Source: Fulvivirga sp. M361 (GTDB lineage Bacteria; Bacteroidota; Bacteroidia; Cytophagales; Cyclobacteriaceae). From it: 64,000 nucleotides of DNA. The notes beneath the pieces were generated by a model, which was given only the letters and a program-made list of their open reading frames with translations, searched no databases and was not told the DNA's origin. Positions 1 through 7,973 of the stretch are shown in pieces; positions within the stretch are counted from its first letter, which is position 1; every line of letters begins with the position of its first letter. The translations under genes and the position numbers were made by a program. The stretch is taken from assembly GCF_007097395.1 (NCBI RefSeq), contig NZ_VKDC01000023.1, positions 1-64,000 on the forward strand, read 5' to 3'.

Positions 1-980
1 GACATTACGGTGCCTGGCGTAATGTCGGGACCAGGATTTGATATCTGAATAGAAGCCGTTTCATCAAATTCATCTATAGCATCATCTTCTATGGTAAATG
101 TCACCGTACCCATGTTTGTCCCATTAGCAATGGTGATTGTGGTGTTGCTTAGTATATAATCGTCTGTGGTAATACCTGTCCCTGAAACAGTAACGTCCAC
201 AGTCTGTGGTCCGATTACATTTGAAGATGTGGTGGCTATAACATCAATGACGGGTCCTGTTCCCTCTGTACCGGCATTTGCCGAAAGTGAGAGTTCCACT
301 GTGGTGGGGGCAGGGATGTCGTCATCTGTGATGGTAATTGTTTCCTCTTGTGGCGTACTGTCTTCCACACCGTTGGTGACAGAAGCTATTTCTACCGTGA
401 AGCTTTCATCTCCTTCTACGTCGCTATCATCCTGGCCTGTAATAGCTGTAGTAGCGTTCATATCACCGGCTGGAATAACAATGCTGGTTGCTCCCGAGTA
501 GTCGGCCGCTGTGGTGCTGATATTTATGTAGGATAAATTAACGGTAACGTCTTTTCCGGAAATAGCAGATAATTCGGCCGTTAACGTTGTGCTACCGCCA
601 TTTTCGGCTATGGTATTTGATGAAGCACTAAGGGTTACTGTGGGTTCCGGATCGTTGTCTGTGATGGTCACATCTAAGGACATTACGGTGCCTGGCGTAA
701 TGTCGGGACCAGGATTTGATATCTGAATAGAAGCCGTTTCATCAAATTCATCTATAACATCATCTTCTATGGTAAATGTCACCGTACCCATGTTTGTCCC
801 ATCAGCAATGGTGATTGTGGTGTTGCTTAGTATATAATCGTCTGTGGTAATACCTGTTCCTGAAACAGTAACGTCCACAGTCTGTGATCCGATTACATTT
901 GAAGATGTGGTGGCTATAACATCAATGACGGGTCCTGTTCCCTCTGTACCGGCATTTGCCGAAAGTGAGAGTTCCACTGT
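1..980. repeat. Near-identical 678-bp tandem repeat inside the Calx-beta gene
   Basis: Bases 1-302 match bases 679-980 with only four substitutions (98.7% identity by direct comparison). The offset of 678 bp is exactly 226 codons, so the frame is kept. Three of the four changes alter an amino acid (Ala/Val, Asn/Asp, Pro/Ser). The second copy ends where the mature N-terminus begins, right after the signal peptide. The first copy is cut by the window edge, so the number of further copies is unknown. Confidence 0.95.
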
Positions 981-1043
981 CTGCCCCAACGACAGCGCAC
1001 AGATCAATGAAAATAGGGGGATATAAAATAAAGCCTTCATCAT
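1..1043 (-). CDS. Calx-beta repeat surface protein, N-terminal part (runs off the window)
   Basis: Reads leftward from an ATG at 1043 and is still open at position 1, so at least 347 residues are visible and the C-terminus is missing. It begins MMKALFYIPLFSLICALSLG followed by Q, a clear signal peptide. The rest is a series of roughly 110-residue Calx-beta-type modules, recognisable by recurring ITITDDD / TITDNDPEP strand ends and by ADYSGATSIVIPAG and DEFDETASIQIS segments. In Bacteroidota such proteins are usually exported adhesins or matrix proteins, often with a T9SS tail, but that end is outside the window. It is the last visible gene of the leftward block and starts 25 bp after the lipoprotein gene. 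A 226-residue unit (two modules) is duplicated almost exactly. Calx-beta assignment is by pattern; surface location is inferred. Confidence 0.8.
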   Translation of the reverse strand, partial: MMKALFYIPLFSLICALSLGQTVELSLSANAGTEGTGPVIDVIATTSSNVIGSQTVDVTVSGTGITTDDYILSNTTITIADGTNMGTVTFTIEDDVIDEFDETASIQISNPGPDITPGTVMSLDVTITDNDPEPTVTLSASSNTIAENGGSTTLTAELSAISGKDVTVNLSYINISTTAADYSGATSIVIPAGDMNATTAITGQDDSDVEGDESFTVEIASVTNGVEDSTPQEETITITDDDIPAPTTVELSLSANAGTEGTGPVIDVIATTSSNVIGPQTVDVTVSGTGITTDDYILSNTTITIANGTNMGTVTFTIEDDAIDEFDETASIQISNPGPDITPGTVM

Positions 1044-1068
1044 GACAAGGGTAGTTGTAGTGTTTTAA

Positions 1069-2298
1069 TCAGAGGTTTCCATCCTGATCTGTTTTAATCA
1101 GGATCATGGTTCCTACATCATTGAAATCTTCAGTGCCTAAGAGCAGATAACCGTTATCAGCAGTTTCCAGCACACGTGAGCCTGCTTCATCGTTGACCCC
1201 TCCGAATGTTCGTCCTTCACCAGGTGTATCTGTCCAGATGGCGTTACCGGACAGGTCTGTTTTCACCAGATACATGTCCCGTTCACCATTTCCAAAACTT
1301 TCCGTAGTACCCAGGGCTACTATTTCATTACGTGAAGTTACCATTACGGACTCTCCTGTGTCATTACCGCTGCCTCCAAATGTTTCAGACCATAATACGT
1401 TTCCGGCTGTGCTGATAGAAATAAGAAACATATCATTGTCTCCATTCTCTGTATCGTTTGTAGTACCTACAATGACATAACCGGTAGGACATCGCTTAAT
1501 ATCTGCACCTATATCGTTCCTGCCGTTATTTAATCCTACGGATTCGTCAAAAAAGGTGTTTTTTGAATCAAATGGGGTGGATATAAAACGGATGTCTTGT
1601 TCGCCAGGGTTTCTTATAGTGGTACCTGCCCAGGTGATCTCCTGCTCACCCACATGGAAGGACCTCGATACATTGGCTTCGTCTCCAATACCGTATTGCT
1701 GTTCCCAGATGACATCAAGATTGGCATTTAGCATGGCCAAATACATATTTTCAGGGGCAGCGCTATTTTCGATCTGTCCAAGTACTATAAATCCACCCTC
1801 TTGAGTTAGCTCTATTACACGACCTTTCAAGTTGCCTCCCGGAATAGAGAGTGAGGCTTCATTCAAAAGATTACCGTCCAAAGCTGTTCTCATGATGTAT
1901 AAATTGGATGATTCTTCGTCATAGATACTATCACCTACCACTATGTAACCGTCTTCCAATGCCAACAGGGACCTGCCCGTGAGGTTGATGCTTTCTTCCT
2001 CTGATGCGGGAATGCCTTCCTCCTCAGGGTACAGCCTTTCCCATTCTATATTTCCAAATGCGTCTGTTTTTACCAGATGTATTTTGTCAATTTCTATTTC
2101 GGTCAGTTCTGTACGATTACTGGATAGAAATATAAAACCTCCGTCTGTGGTTGTCTTCATATCTTCGGCAACGTCAGAGTTGATATTCCCAAAGAACTTG
2201 ACAAATGTCCCTGACTCGCCCGGGGCTACATCTGCCTCCGTATTACAGCCAGCCAGGTATACGTTGAAAAAAATCAAAATATAGATAAACTTCTTCAT
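1069..2298 (-). CDS. Lipoprotein with repeated DGG-type blades
   Basis: A 409-residue lipoprotein. The start chosen is the ATG at 2298 (MKKFIYILIFFNVYLAGC), which gives a perfect signal peptide with lipobox LAGC; a longer frame starts at 2313 but only adds five residues that disturb the signal. The mature chain contains repeated segments of the form DGGFIFLSS, EGGFIVLGQ, PTGYVIVGT and DNGYLLLGT, each followed by a D-x-x-L-V-K-T-D strand, at roughly 50-residue spacing. This pattern is typical of secreted beta-propeller-like proteins of Bacteroidota with no assigned function. It overlaps nothing but lies 11 bp after the barrel gene stop and just before the Calx-beta adhesin, so it is probably co-transcribed with both. 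No catalytic motif is visible. Confidence 0.75.
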   Translation of the reverse strand: MKKFIYILIFFNVYLAGCNTEADVAPGESGTFVKFFGNINSDVAEDMKTTTDGGFIFLSSNRTELTEIEIDKIHLVKTDAFGNIEWERLYPEEEGIPASEEESINLTGRSLLALEDGYIVVGDSIYDEESSNLYIMRTALDGNLLNEASLSIPGGNLKGRVIELTQEGGFIVLGQIENSAAPENMYLAMLNANLDVIWEQQYGIGDEANVSRSFHVGEQEITWAGTTIRNPGEQDIRFISTPFDSKNTFFDESVGLNNGRNDIGADIKRCPTGYVIVGTTNDTENGDNDMFLISISTAGNVLWSETFGGSGNDTGESVMVTSRNEIVALGTTESFGNGERDMYLVKTDLSGNAIWTDTPGEGRTFGGVNDEAGSRVLETADNGYLLLGTEDFNDVGTMILIKTDQDGNL

Positions 2299-2309
2299 AG
2301 GAGCGTATG

Positions 2310-3356
2310 TCACAGTTTTTTTGGCTTATACAAGGGCAGCAGGTAGCCTACGGAAAGGGCGATACTGTGCAATTTAATATCGTCATGTATATAGCCATAA
2401 TTAAAGAGCAGTTCCTGATTAGCGTATCGCTTGTCTTCATCCAATTGATTTAAAATGCCGTAGTTAAACCGGGCCTCTATTAAAAGTTGATTTTTTCCCA
2501 CCTTTAGTTTGATACCACCTCCCAGGATAGCGTTAAAATTCAGTGCGAATCGTTGTTCCATCAAGTCTTCTGTAGGCCCTTCAAAACTTTCATTGCTGGA
2601 ATTAGTCTGTCCGTTGAGTGTAGAGGATAATGCGTAATTAGCAGAAGCGCCTGCAAATACGTATGGGTTTAATTTGCTGTTATCGATAAGTCTGTACTGA
2701 AGTGTAACCGGTAAAGAGGCCGTGAGATGGCTGAAGGTAAATTCTTGCTTTCTAATAAAACGATTCAGCGAATCTATGTTTCCGAAATTATTAACGTAAG
2801 TATTAAAATTACCCATCAAATACAACTCAGGGTTTAATGTGAGTTTTTTGGTTAATGGTATTTCAACGCTAAAACCCACCTGGAACCCCGGATCTTTCTG
2901 GTATTCTCCATCCGTGCCCTCCAGGTTATGTACACCAAAACTATTTAAGACCTCTACTAACGTGATATTTCCACCTCCCTTAATCCCATAACTGAGGATA
3001 GGTGTTGTTCGGAATGTTCCGTACAAGTTGATAAGTTCAGCCGGATCAGCTCCTTCATTGATTTCAAACTGAGGATTGAATTTTAACAATGCCAACATGG
3101 CTTCATCCGCTTTTTGAGGCTCGTCCATAAAAATATGCGCCAATGTAAGCAAACGATACGCCAGCGTTTTTTCCTCATCGGTAAAACCGTCCCTCGAATT
3201 CAGGCAGCTTTCCAGCAGTACGGGTATTCGCTGCAACTGGCCCTCATCATAGGCAGTTTGTGCACTTCGTAACGATTGTGTACACGTGTTTTGAGCGTAA
3301 CCGGAGAGTACCATACCAAGTACTAAAAGAGATGCCGATAGTAACTTATTCACCAT
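2310..3356 (-). CDS. Outer-membrane beta-barrel protein with helical N-terminal domain
   Basis: A 348-residue exported protein. The start is placed at ATG 3356 (MVNKLLSASLLVLGMVLSGY then AQ), which gives a signal peptide; the longest frame would begin at 3497, run 152 bp into the upstream ATPase gene and bury the signal. With this start the overlap with the upstream gene is 11 bp. Residues about 25-125 look helical and TPR-like (QTAYDEGQ, EKTLAYRLLTLAHIF, KADEAMLALLKFNP), ending in a PAELINLYG segment that is common before barrels in this phylum. From about 130 to the end, alternating strands (SYGIKGGGN, VGFSVEIPL, YRLIDNSKLNPYVFAG, ILGGGIKLKVG, IALSVGYLLPLY) indicate an eight-stranded outer-membrane barrel of the PorT/OMP_b-brl kind. 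Ligand or transport role unknown. Confidence 0.8.
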   Translation of the reverse strand: MVNKLLSASLLVLGMVLSGYAQNTCTQSLRSAQTAYDEGQLQRIPVLLESCLNSRDGFTDEEKTLAYRLLTLAHIFMDEPQKADEAMLALLKFNPQFEINEGADPAELINLYGTFRTTPILSYGIKGGGNITLVEVLNSFGVHNLEGTDGEYQKDPGFQVGFSVEIPLTKKLTLNPELYLMGNFNTYVNNFGNIDSLNRFIRKQEFTFSHLTASLPVTLQYRLIDNSKLNPYVFAGASANYALSSTLNGQTNSSNESFEGPTEDLMEQRFALNFNAILGGGIKLKVGKNQLLIEARFNYGILNQLDEDKRYANQELLFNYGYIHDDIKLHSIALSVGYLLPLYKPKKL

Positions 3357-6300
3357 TGGGGTTGTTTTCACAGGTTTTTTCATAGTCGATGTCCTCGCTA
3401 ACGAAAAGGGACCATTCGTCTTTGGATAAATTTCTTTCAATTCGGGGACATATTTTGTCAGACATGGCCTCAATGGTAGTAGGCCAGGCCCGGACAAGCG
3501 CCTCCCGTGTACCCGCCAGTATCTGATTATTGTCCGGGCTAAAAGCGATAGTCCAAACCCAGGTGGGGTGGTCTTTCAGATTGATAGGTTGTGTGTTTAC
3601 CTCTTTGCGGTTCCAAAGTTTAACGGTCCGGTCTTTGGATGCCGTGGCAATGAACCTGCCATCTGTACTAAATTCAATTTGATCAATTTCAGAAGTATGA
3701 CCGATCAACTCGGCAGGACTATCATTACCAAATGGTTCTATCACTTTAATCAATCCATTTACATCTCCTACAGCAATAAAATTATCCTGACTTATGGCGA
3801 TTGCCTGCAGGTTTTTTCCATGTTGATGAATAACGGATGCTTTGAAGTTGTTCTCAGCATCGAACATCAGCACTTCACCTTTTTTTGATACAGCCAATAG
3901 CCATTTGCCATCAGGACTTACCGTTATGTCATTGATCCTGGTTTCATAACTGACTATTTCTTTTACACTCGAAAGATCAGATCGTTTGATACTATGCCCT
4001 TCATTGTCCAATGCATAGAATATTTGCTGTTTAGGAACGAATGCTAATTTCCATACCTGTTTTTCAAACCCGTATAATTTCCTGCGATTTGCCTTGTTTT
4101 GCAGATCATAGATTTCTGCAAAGGTTTTACCCTGGTCATTTATTGGCAGGTTGCCGGCAGCTACCAGTGTTTTATCATCAGAACTAACCGCCAGTGCCCG
4201 GAATAAATAGGATTCGCCCCTTTCCTGTACCAGGGTATCCGCTTCACGGTGTGTGCCATTGACGGACCATCTCAGAATTTTGCCATACGTTCCTGCTGAG
4301 TAAACATGGTTTCCACTGGCGCTGGAAGCCAGCGCTCTGATGGCTTTACTATGTCCTTCCAGGCTCTTTGCCATTGGGTCTTCCAGATCGCGCAGCGCTT
4401 CATACAGGCCGTAATACACGTCATTATCGTATTTGTTGCCTTCATATTGGGTATTATAATTGTAAGCCTGCTGAGCGAGTAAGCCTTTCAGTATCACCTG
4501 TTCTTCCCCTTGTGCTTTCCTAAACTGCGTGGCCTTCACAGCCAGCGCTTTGGCGATAGCCTGGTACCTGAGTTTATCGGCACGTTCTTTTTCTATAATG
4601 GCAAGCCGTTCGTTCTCACGGGCCCTTTCTGCATTATTTTCTGCCCTTACTGTAGCCTCCTGAGCACGCTGTTCTTGTTTTTTTGCTTCAGCCTCCTCAA
4701 ATTCAGCCCGCTCACGCTGTACTTCTGCCAGTTTGAAGTTGGCCTCGGCTTTTTCTTTGGCGCGGTTGGCATCTTCACGGGCAGCTATTGCAGCTAATTT
4801 CTCTCTTTCTGCTTCCTCTGCATTTCTTTTAGCTTCATCCGCATTTTTTTTGGCTTGAATGGCATTGGCATCAGCTTCTTCTTTTGCTTCGATAGCTCTG
4901 GCCTCATTTCTATCGGCCTGTGTTTTTTGGATAAAAGCATACACAAGGAATAGTAAAGCTATGATGGTAATTCCACCCATTACCAATGCAGTGATCCTTG
5001 CAATACGTAGCCTTCGTTTAGCCTGGAGTTCTTTGATGCGTTGCTCCGTCTCAAACTCTTTCCTTGAATATTCAAGGAAGATCATGGTCCGTTCAAAAGC
5101 AGGATGGTAACGTTGCCCCCAGACGAGTGTGGGTTTGTGTTTTGCCTGCCAATTGAGTGCCAGCTGTAGATCAGGGGGCCTCCATAGTCCTGCTTTACCA
5201 ACCTGGTACATGGCAGAGGCCTCTGACAATCGCATGTACATCTGTACAGCGTCAGCCTCATCATCCACCCAGTTTTTCAACCTTACCCATATCCGCATCA
5301 GGCTTTCATGAGATATATCTATGATAGACTTGGCATCCAGAGGTACATTGTATGCTGGTGTGAGTAGTGATCTGGAAGGATCTCTGAAACGGTCGATAAC
5401 TTCAATTACCTCCTGTTCGGAGACATCAGCTATGGCTGCAATCTCGCTTAACCTTGTAGGGCGCCTTATCCCGAAGTTTTCGCCCCGTTTTTCGGTAATC
5501 GCCTTGAAAAGTAACTCACAAATGTGCTTTTGGTCTTCATTTAGCTCGTCGTAAGCTTCATTGGCGTGCATGGACAGGGCTTCGGCCATTGTGCCAATAG
5601 CCTCATAGTGCTTTATATCAACTTCTTCCTGCAGGTCTCTCGTTCGTGCCCAGTAACTCCATGTACGCATAAGGGCATGCTGTAATATCGGTAGCTGGTC
5701 CGGATTATCGCCCAGGTCATTGAGCAACTGTTGTGTCAGACGTTGGGTGATGGCAGCTCCTCCTACAGCCACGGGCCCTTCTATGGCCCTGCGTTTTTGT
5801 TCGCGGGTCATTTGCGGGATCAGGTAATGACTATCGTTAAGCTTTTTGGTGAGTTCGGGAAACTGAGCACAGTCTCCGATAAAGTCGGAGCGCATGGTGA
5901 TTGCCACATAAATGGGGACGTCCATGTGGTTTATGGCCTCCATCAGAAGGTTTACAAACGCCAGTGTTTCATTTACAGTGCCGGTATCTGTATTGTTTTT
6001 AAAACGAAAAAGTTCTTCAAATTGATCAACAAGTATCAGGTAGTTCTTATCTTCTGATTTCCTAGATTGCATGACAGCTTCTACCAGTCCCATAGAGCTA
6101 CTTCGTAGCAGCGTAGTGATGATCGTTTTCTTTATTTTCTGCTCATCTGCGTCTGCTATAAGATACTCTTCATCTTTTTGAAGGAGCGCATCTGCCATGT
6201 TCTCGATAGGGCCGCCGCCGGGCCTTGTCACCACAACGTCCCAGTTAGGGCTGGCATCTGTAAGGAAACCACCATAAACAATGGGCAGAACACCACAATA

Positions 6301-6495
6301 TACAAAGGATGACTTACCACTTCCTGACGGACCAATAACACCAACAAATCGGTTTTTAGATAATTTGAGGAGTACTTCATCACTTTGACCTTCCCGGCCG
6401 AAGAAGAGATGGCTTTCCTCTATTCTAAAAGGCCGTAATCCAGGGAAAGGATTATCGGCAGTCTTGGTATCCTGACTGACCAACTGAGAACTCAT
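3346..6495 (-). CDS. nSTAND-type NTPase with membrane anchor, coiled coil and WD40 domain
   Basis: A 1,049-residue multidomain signalling ATPase. Near the N-terminus is the nSTAND signature FFGREGQSDE (31-40), then a Walker A GPSGSGKS (55-62) and a Walker B NYLILVDQFEEL (151-162), followed by the helical STAND region to about 480. A single transmembrane segment (about 499-521) precedes a long charged coiled coil rich in A-E-R-K (about 522-645). The C-terminal third (about 710-1010) holds WD40 repeats such as FSTDGRFIATASKDRTVKLW. STAND proteins are ATP-driven switches that oligomerise on ligand binding; the WD40 part is the likely sensor. The topology implies ATPase and propeller on opposite sides of the inner membrane, or a hairpin anchor; the sequence does not decide. 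The ATG at 6495 overlaps the TIR-like gene by 4 bp, so the two are translationally coupled. Confidence 0.88.
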   Translation of the reverse strand: MSSQLVSQDTKTADNPFPGLRPFRIEESHLFFGREGQSDEVLLKLSKNRFVGVIGPSGSGKSSFVYCGVLPIVYGGFLTDASPNWDVVVTRPGGGPIENMADALLQKDEEYLIADADEQKIKKTIITTLLRSSSMGLVEAVMQSRKSEDKNYLILVDQFEELFRFKNNTDTGTVNETLAFVNLLMEAINHMDVPIYVAITMRSDFIGDCAQFPELTKKLNDSHYLIPQMTREQKRRAIEGPVAVGGAAITQRLTQQLLNDLGDNPDQLPILQHALMRTWSYWARTRDLQEEVDIKHYEAIGTMAEALSMHANEAYDELNEDQKHICELLFKAITEKRGENFGIRRPTRLSEIAAIADVSEQEVIEVIDRFRDPSRSLLTPAYNVPLDAKSIIDISHESLMRIWVRLKNWVDDEADAVQMYMRLSEASAMYQVGKAGLWRPPDLQLALNWQAKHKPTLVWGQRYHPAFERTMIFLEYSRKEFETEQRIKELQAKRRLRIARITALVMGGITIIALLFLVYAFIQKTQADRNEARAIEAKEEADANAIQAKKNADEAKRNAEEAEREKLAAIAAREDANRAKEKAEANFKLAEVQRERAEFEEAEAKKQEQRAQEATVRAENNAERARENERLAIIEKERADKLRYQAIAKALAVKATQFRKAQGEEQVILKGLLAQQAYNYNTQYEGNKYDNDVYYGLYEALRDLEDPMAKSLEGHSKAIRALASSASGNHVYSAGTYGKILRWSVNGTHREADTLVQERGESYLFRALAVSSDDKTLVAAGNLPINDQGKTFAEIYDLQNKANRRKLYGFEKQVWKLAFVPKQQIFYALDNEGHSIKRSDLSSVKEIVSYETRINDITVSPDGKWLLAVSKKGEVLMFDAENNFKASVIHQHGKNLQAIAISQDNFIAVGDVNGLIKVIEPFGNDSPAELIGHTSEIDQIEFSTDGRFIATASKDRTVKLWNRKEVNTQPINLKDHPTWVWTIAFSPDNNQILAGTREALVRAWPTTIEAMSDKICPRIERNLSKDEWSLFVSEDIDYEKTCENNPNGE

Positions 6496-7958
6496 TTGGA
6501 AGTTTCGTTAAGTTCTTCTAAAAAAACTTTTAATTCCTTTTCCAGGGCTTTTGTTTCTTGCCTGTCGATAAGGGTAATTTCCTGATTTCCGAAAGTTTTC
6601 AAGTCAATCTGTTGTTTTTTCTCACTTATAATGGCCTTTCCTTTTATGGGTTTGTTACGTCCAAAACCAGGGGCTTTCAACAAATCTAATAATTTCATTC
6701 TAACCCATTGATCGTTAACACCTCCTTGATAGATTATGGCAGCATCCAGTTCCCGCAGGTTATTAATATGATGCTGCCTTAAATCAAGTAGCTGACCTTC
6801 AAATGTAGGGGTTAAGACGTTGTATCCTGCTTTTTCGAGATAGGTTTTTAACTTATTTACGGGTTTACTGTCCATTTTGTCATGGACGATGTAAACGTTT
6901 TGTCCCGCCTGGTCATCCATTACTTCTCTCTTCACTAATTGAATATCCAACCGTTTTTCAATGAGTTGCTCTCTGATAATATTTTTAAAATCTTCGAGCG
7001 GGGTCTGTAGAATTTCTGCGCCTTCTGTTGAAGAAATATCCCTTTTAATGCCTTCAATAAAAGCCAATTGTCTTTCATTGGCATAGTCTAATCTTGGCGC
7101 TATCCATATAAGTCGTGCAAATTTGGTCTTGTCTTTAACTCGTGCACTTTTTTCTGCGGAGAATTGATTTTGTAAGTCTACAATAGATTTATCAGAGCCT
7201 TCCGGAATGCCTCCATAAGAGTTGCCTATCAAGTGTATGGAGTAATTGCATTCTTCCAATTGATCTATCACCACCTTTTTGAGTCGCTGAACTTCAGAAG
7301 GAAGAATATGGTCAGGCAATACACGATATCCATGACGCTGCAACTCACGCTTAATGATGTTTCGTTGTATCACCAGATCATGACCGGTTTCAGCCAGGTA
7401 AACTGATTTATTTGAATAAATGGACTTAATTTCTGATTTGACACTCTTCGTGTTTAGATCTAACAATCCTTTTTGAATGTCATAGGCAAGATCTACCATT
7501 TTCATCCAAAAACCTCTTTCGGCCTCGAAAGTGAAGAAGTTGGTGTAATCTTCTGTTTCACCGGTGCCTACATTAATATTAAATAGTTCATAACCGATCT
7601 GGTTACTAAGCACAGGTGGTTGTTCATCCACAAGTAAAGGCCTTTTTAATACTTTAAAAATACGACTGTTTGCTTCCTTACCAGCACTTTGAACGAAATC
7701 TTCCAGGTATCCCATGCATTTAGGCGAAGCCAGGTAGGAGTGAGACAGTACGGGCATGAAAGTTGCTACCTTGCTCATATCAGCACCGGCTAACTCATCA
7801 TGTTCAGATTTTAACAGAATATTAGGTTTGTTACCAACGACCTGGATCAATACCAGTTCAAGGAATTTTTTAAAATCTTCTACCCATCCCTGTTGAAACT
7901 CCGTGGGGTGATTATCTGCTTCTGCATAGGCAATTAATACATCAATTTCGTAAGCCAT
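6492..7958 (-). CDS. Protein with three TIR-like domains
   Basis: A 488-residue cytoplasmic protein with no signal peptide or membrane segment. Residues 1-165 resemble a TIR domain: strand EIDVLIAYAEAD, then VATFMPVLSHSYLASPKC where TIR proteins have the S-x-x-Y-x-x-S-x-x-C motif. About 183-335 is a second alpha/beta unit (SVYLAETGHDLVIQRNIIKR, HLIGNSYGGIPEGSDKSIVDLQ), a form often seen beside nSTAND ATPases. About 350-488 is a third (NVYIVHDKMDSKPVNKLKTY, AAIIYQGGVNDQWVRMKL). In active TIR NADases a Glu follows the Cys by three residues; here C81 is followed by M-G-Y and the nearest Glu is E86, so domain 1 may be non-catalytic. It sits 15 bp after the transporter-fusion gene and overlaps the nSTAND gene by 4 bp. 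A sensor or adaptor for the ATPase is the best guess. Confidence 0.7.
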   Translation of the reverse strand: MAYEIDVLIAYAEADNHPTEFQQGWVEDFKKFLELVLIQVVGNKPNILLKSEHDELAGADMSKVATFMPVLSHSYLASPKCMGYLEDFVQSAGKEANSRIFKVLKRPLLVDEQPPVLSNQIGYELFNINVGTGETEDYTNFFTFEAERGFWMKMVDLAYDIQKGLLDLNTKSVKSEIKSIYSNKSVYLAETGHDLVIQRNIIKRELQRHGYRVLPDHILPSEVQRLKKVVIDQLEECNYSIHLIGNSYGGIPEGSDKSIVDLQNQFSAEKSARVKDKTKFARLIWIAPRLDYANERQLAFIEGIKRDISSTEGAEILQTPLEDFKNIIREQLIEKRLDIQLVKREVMDDQAGQNVYIVHDKMDSKPVNKLKTYLEKAGYNVLTPTFEGQLLDLRQHHINNLRELDAAIIYQGGVNDQWVRMKLLDLLKAPGFGRNKPIKGKAIISEKKQQIDLKTFGNQEITLIDRQETKALEKELKVFLEELNETSK

Positions 7959-7973
7959 CTATACTATATTAAA

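Noticed and set aside
3356-3497. Longer N-terminus for the barrel protein, from 3497
   Set aside because: It would overlap the ATPase gene by 152 bp and place 47 residues before a good signal peptide.
4510-5110. Phe/Leu- and Ala/Ser-rich plus-strand frames opposite the ATPase coiled coil
   Set aside because: They mirror the Lys/Glu/Ala-rich coiled-coil codons and are not plausible proteins.
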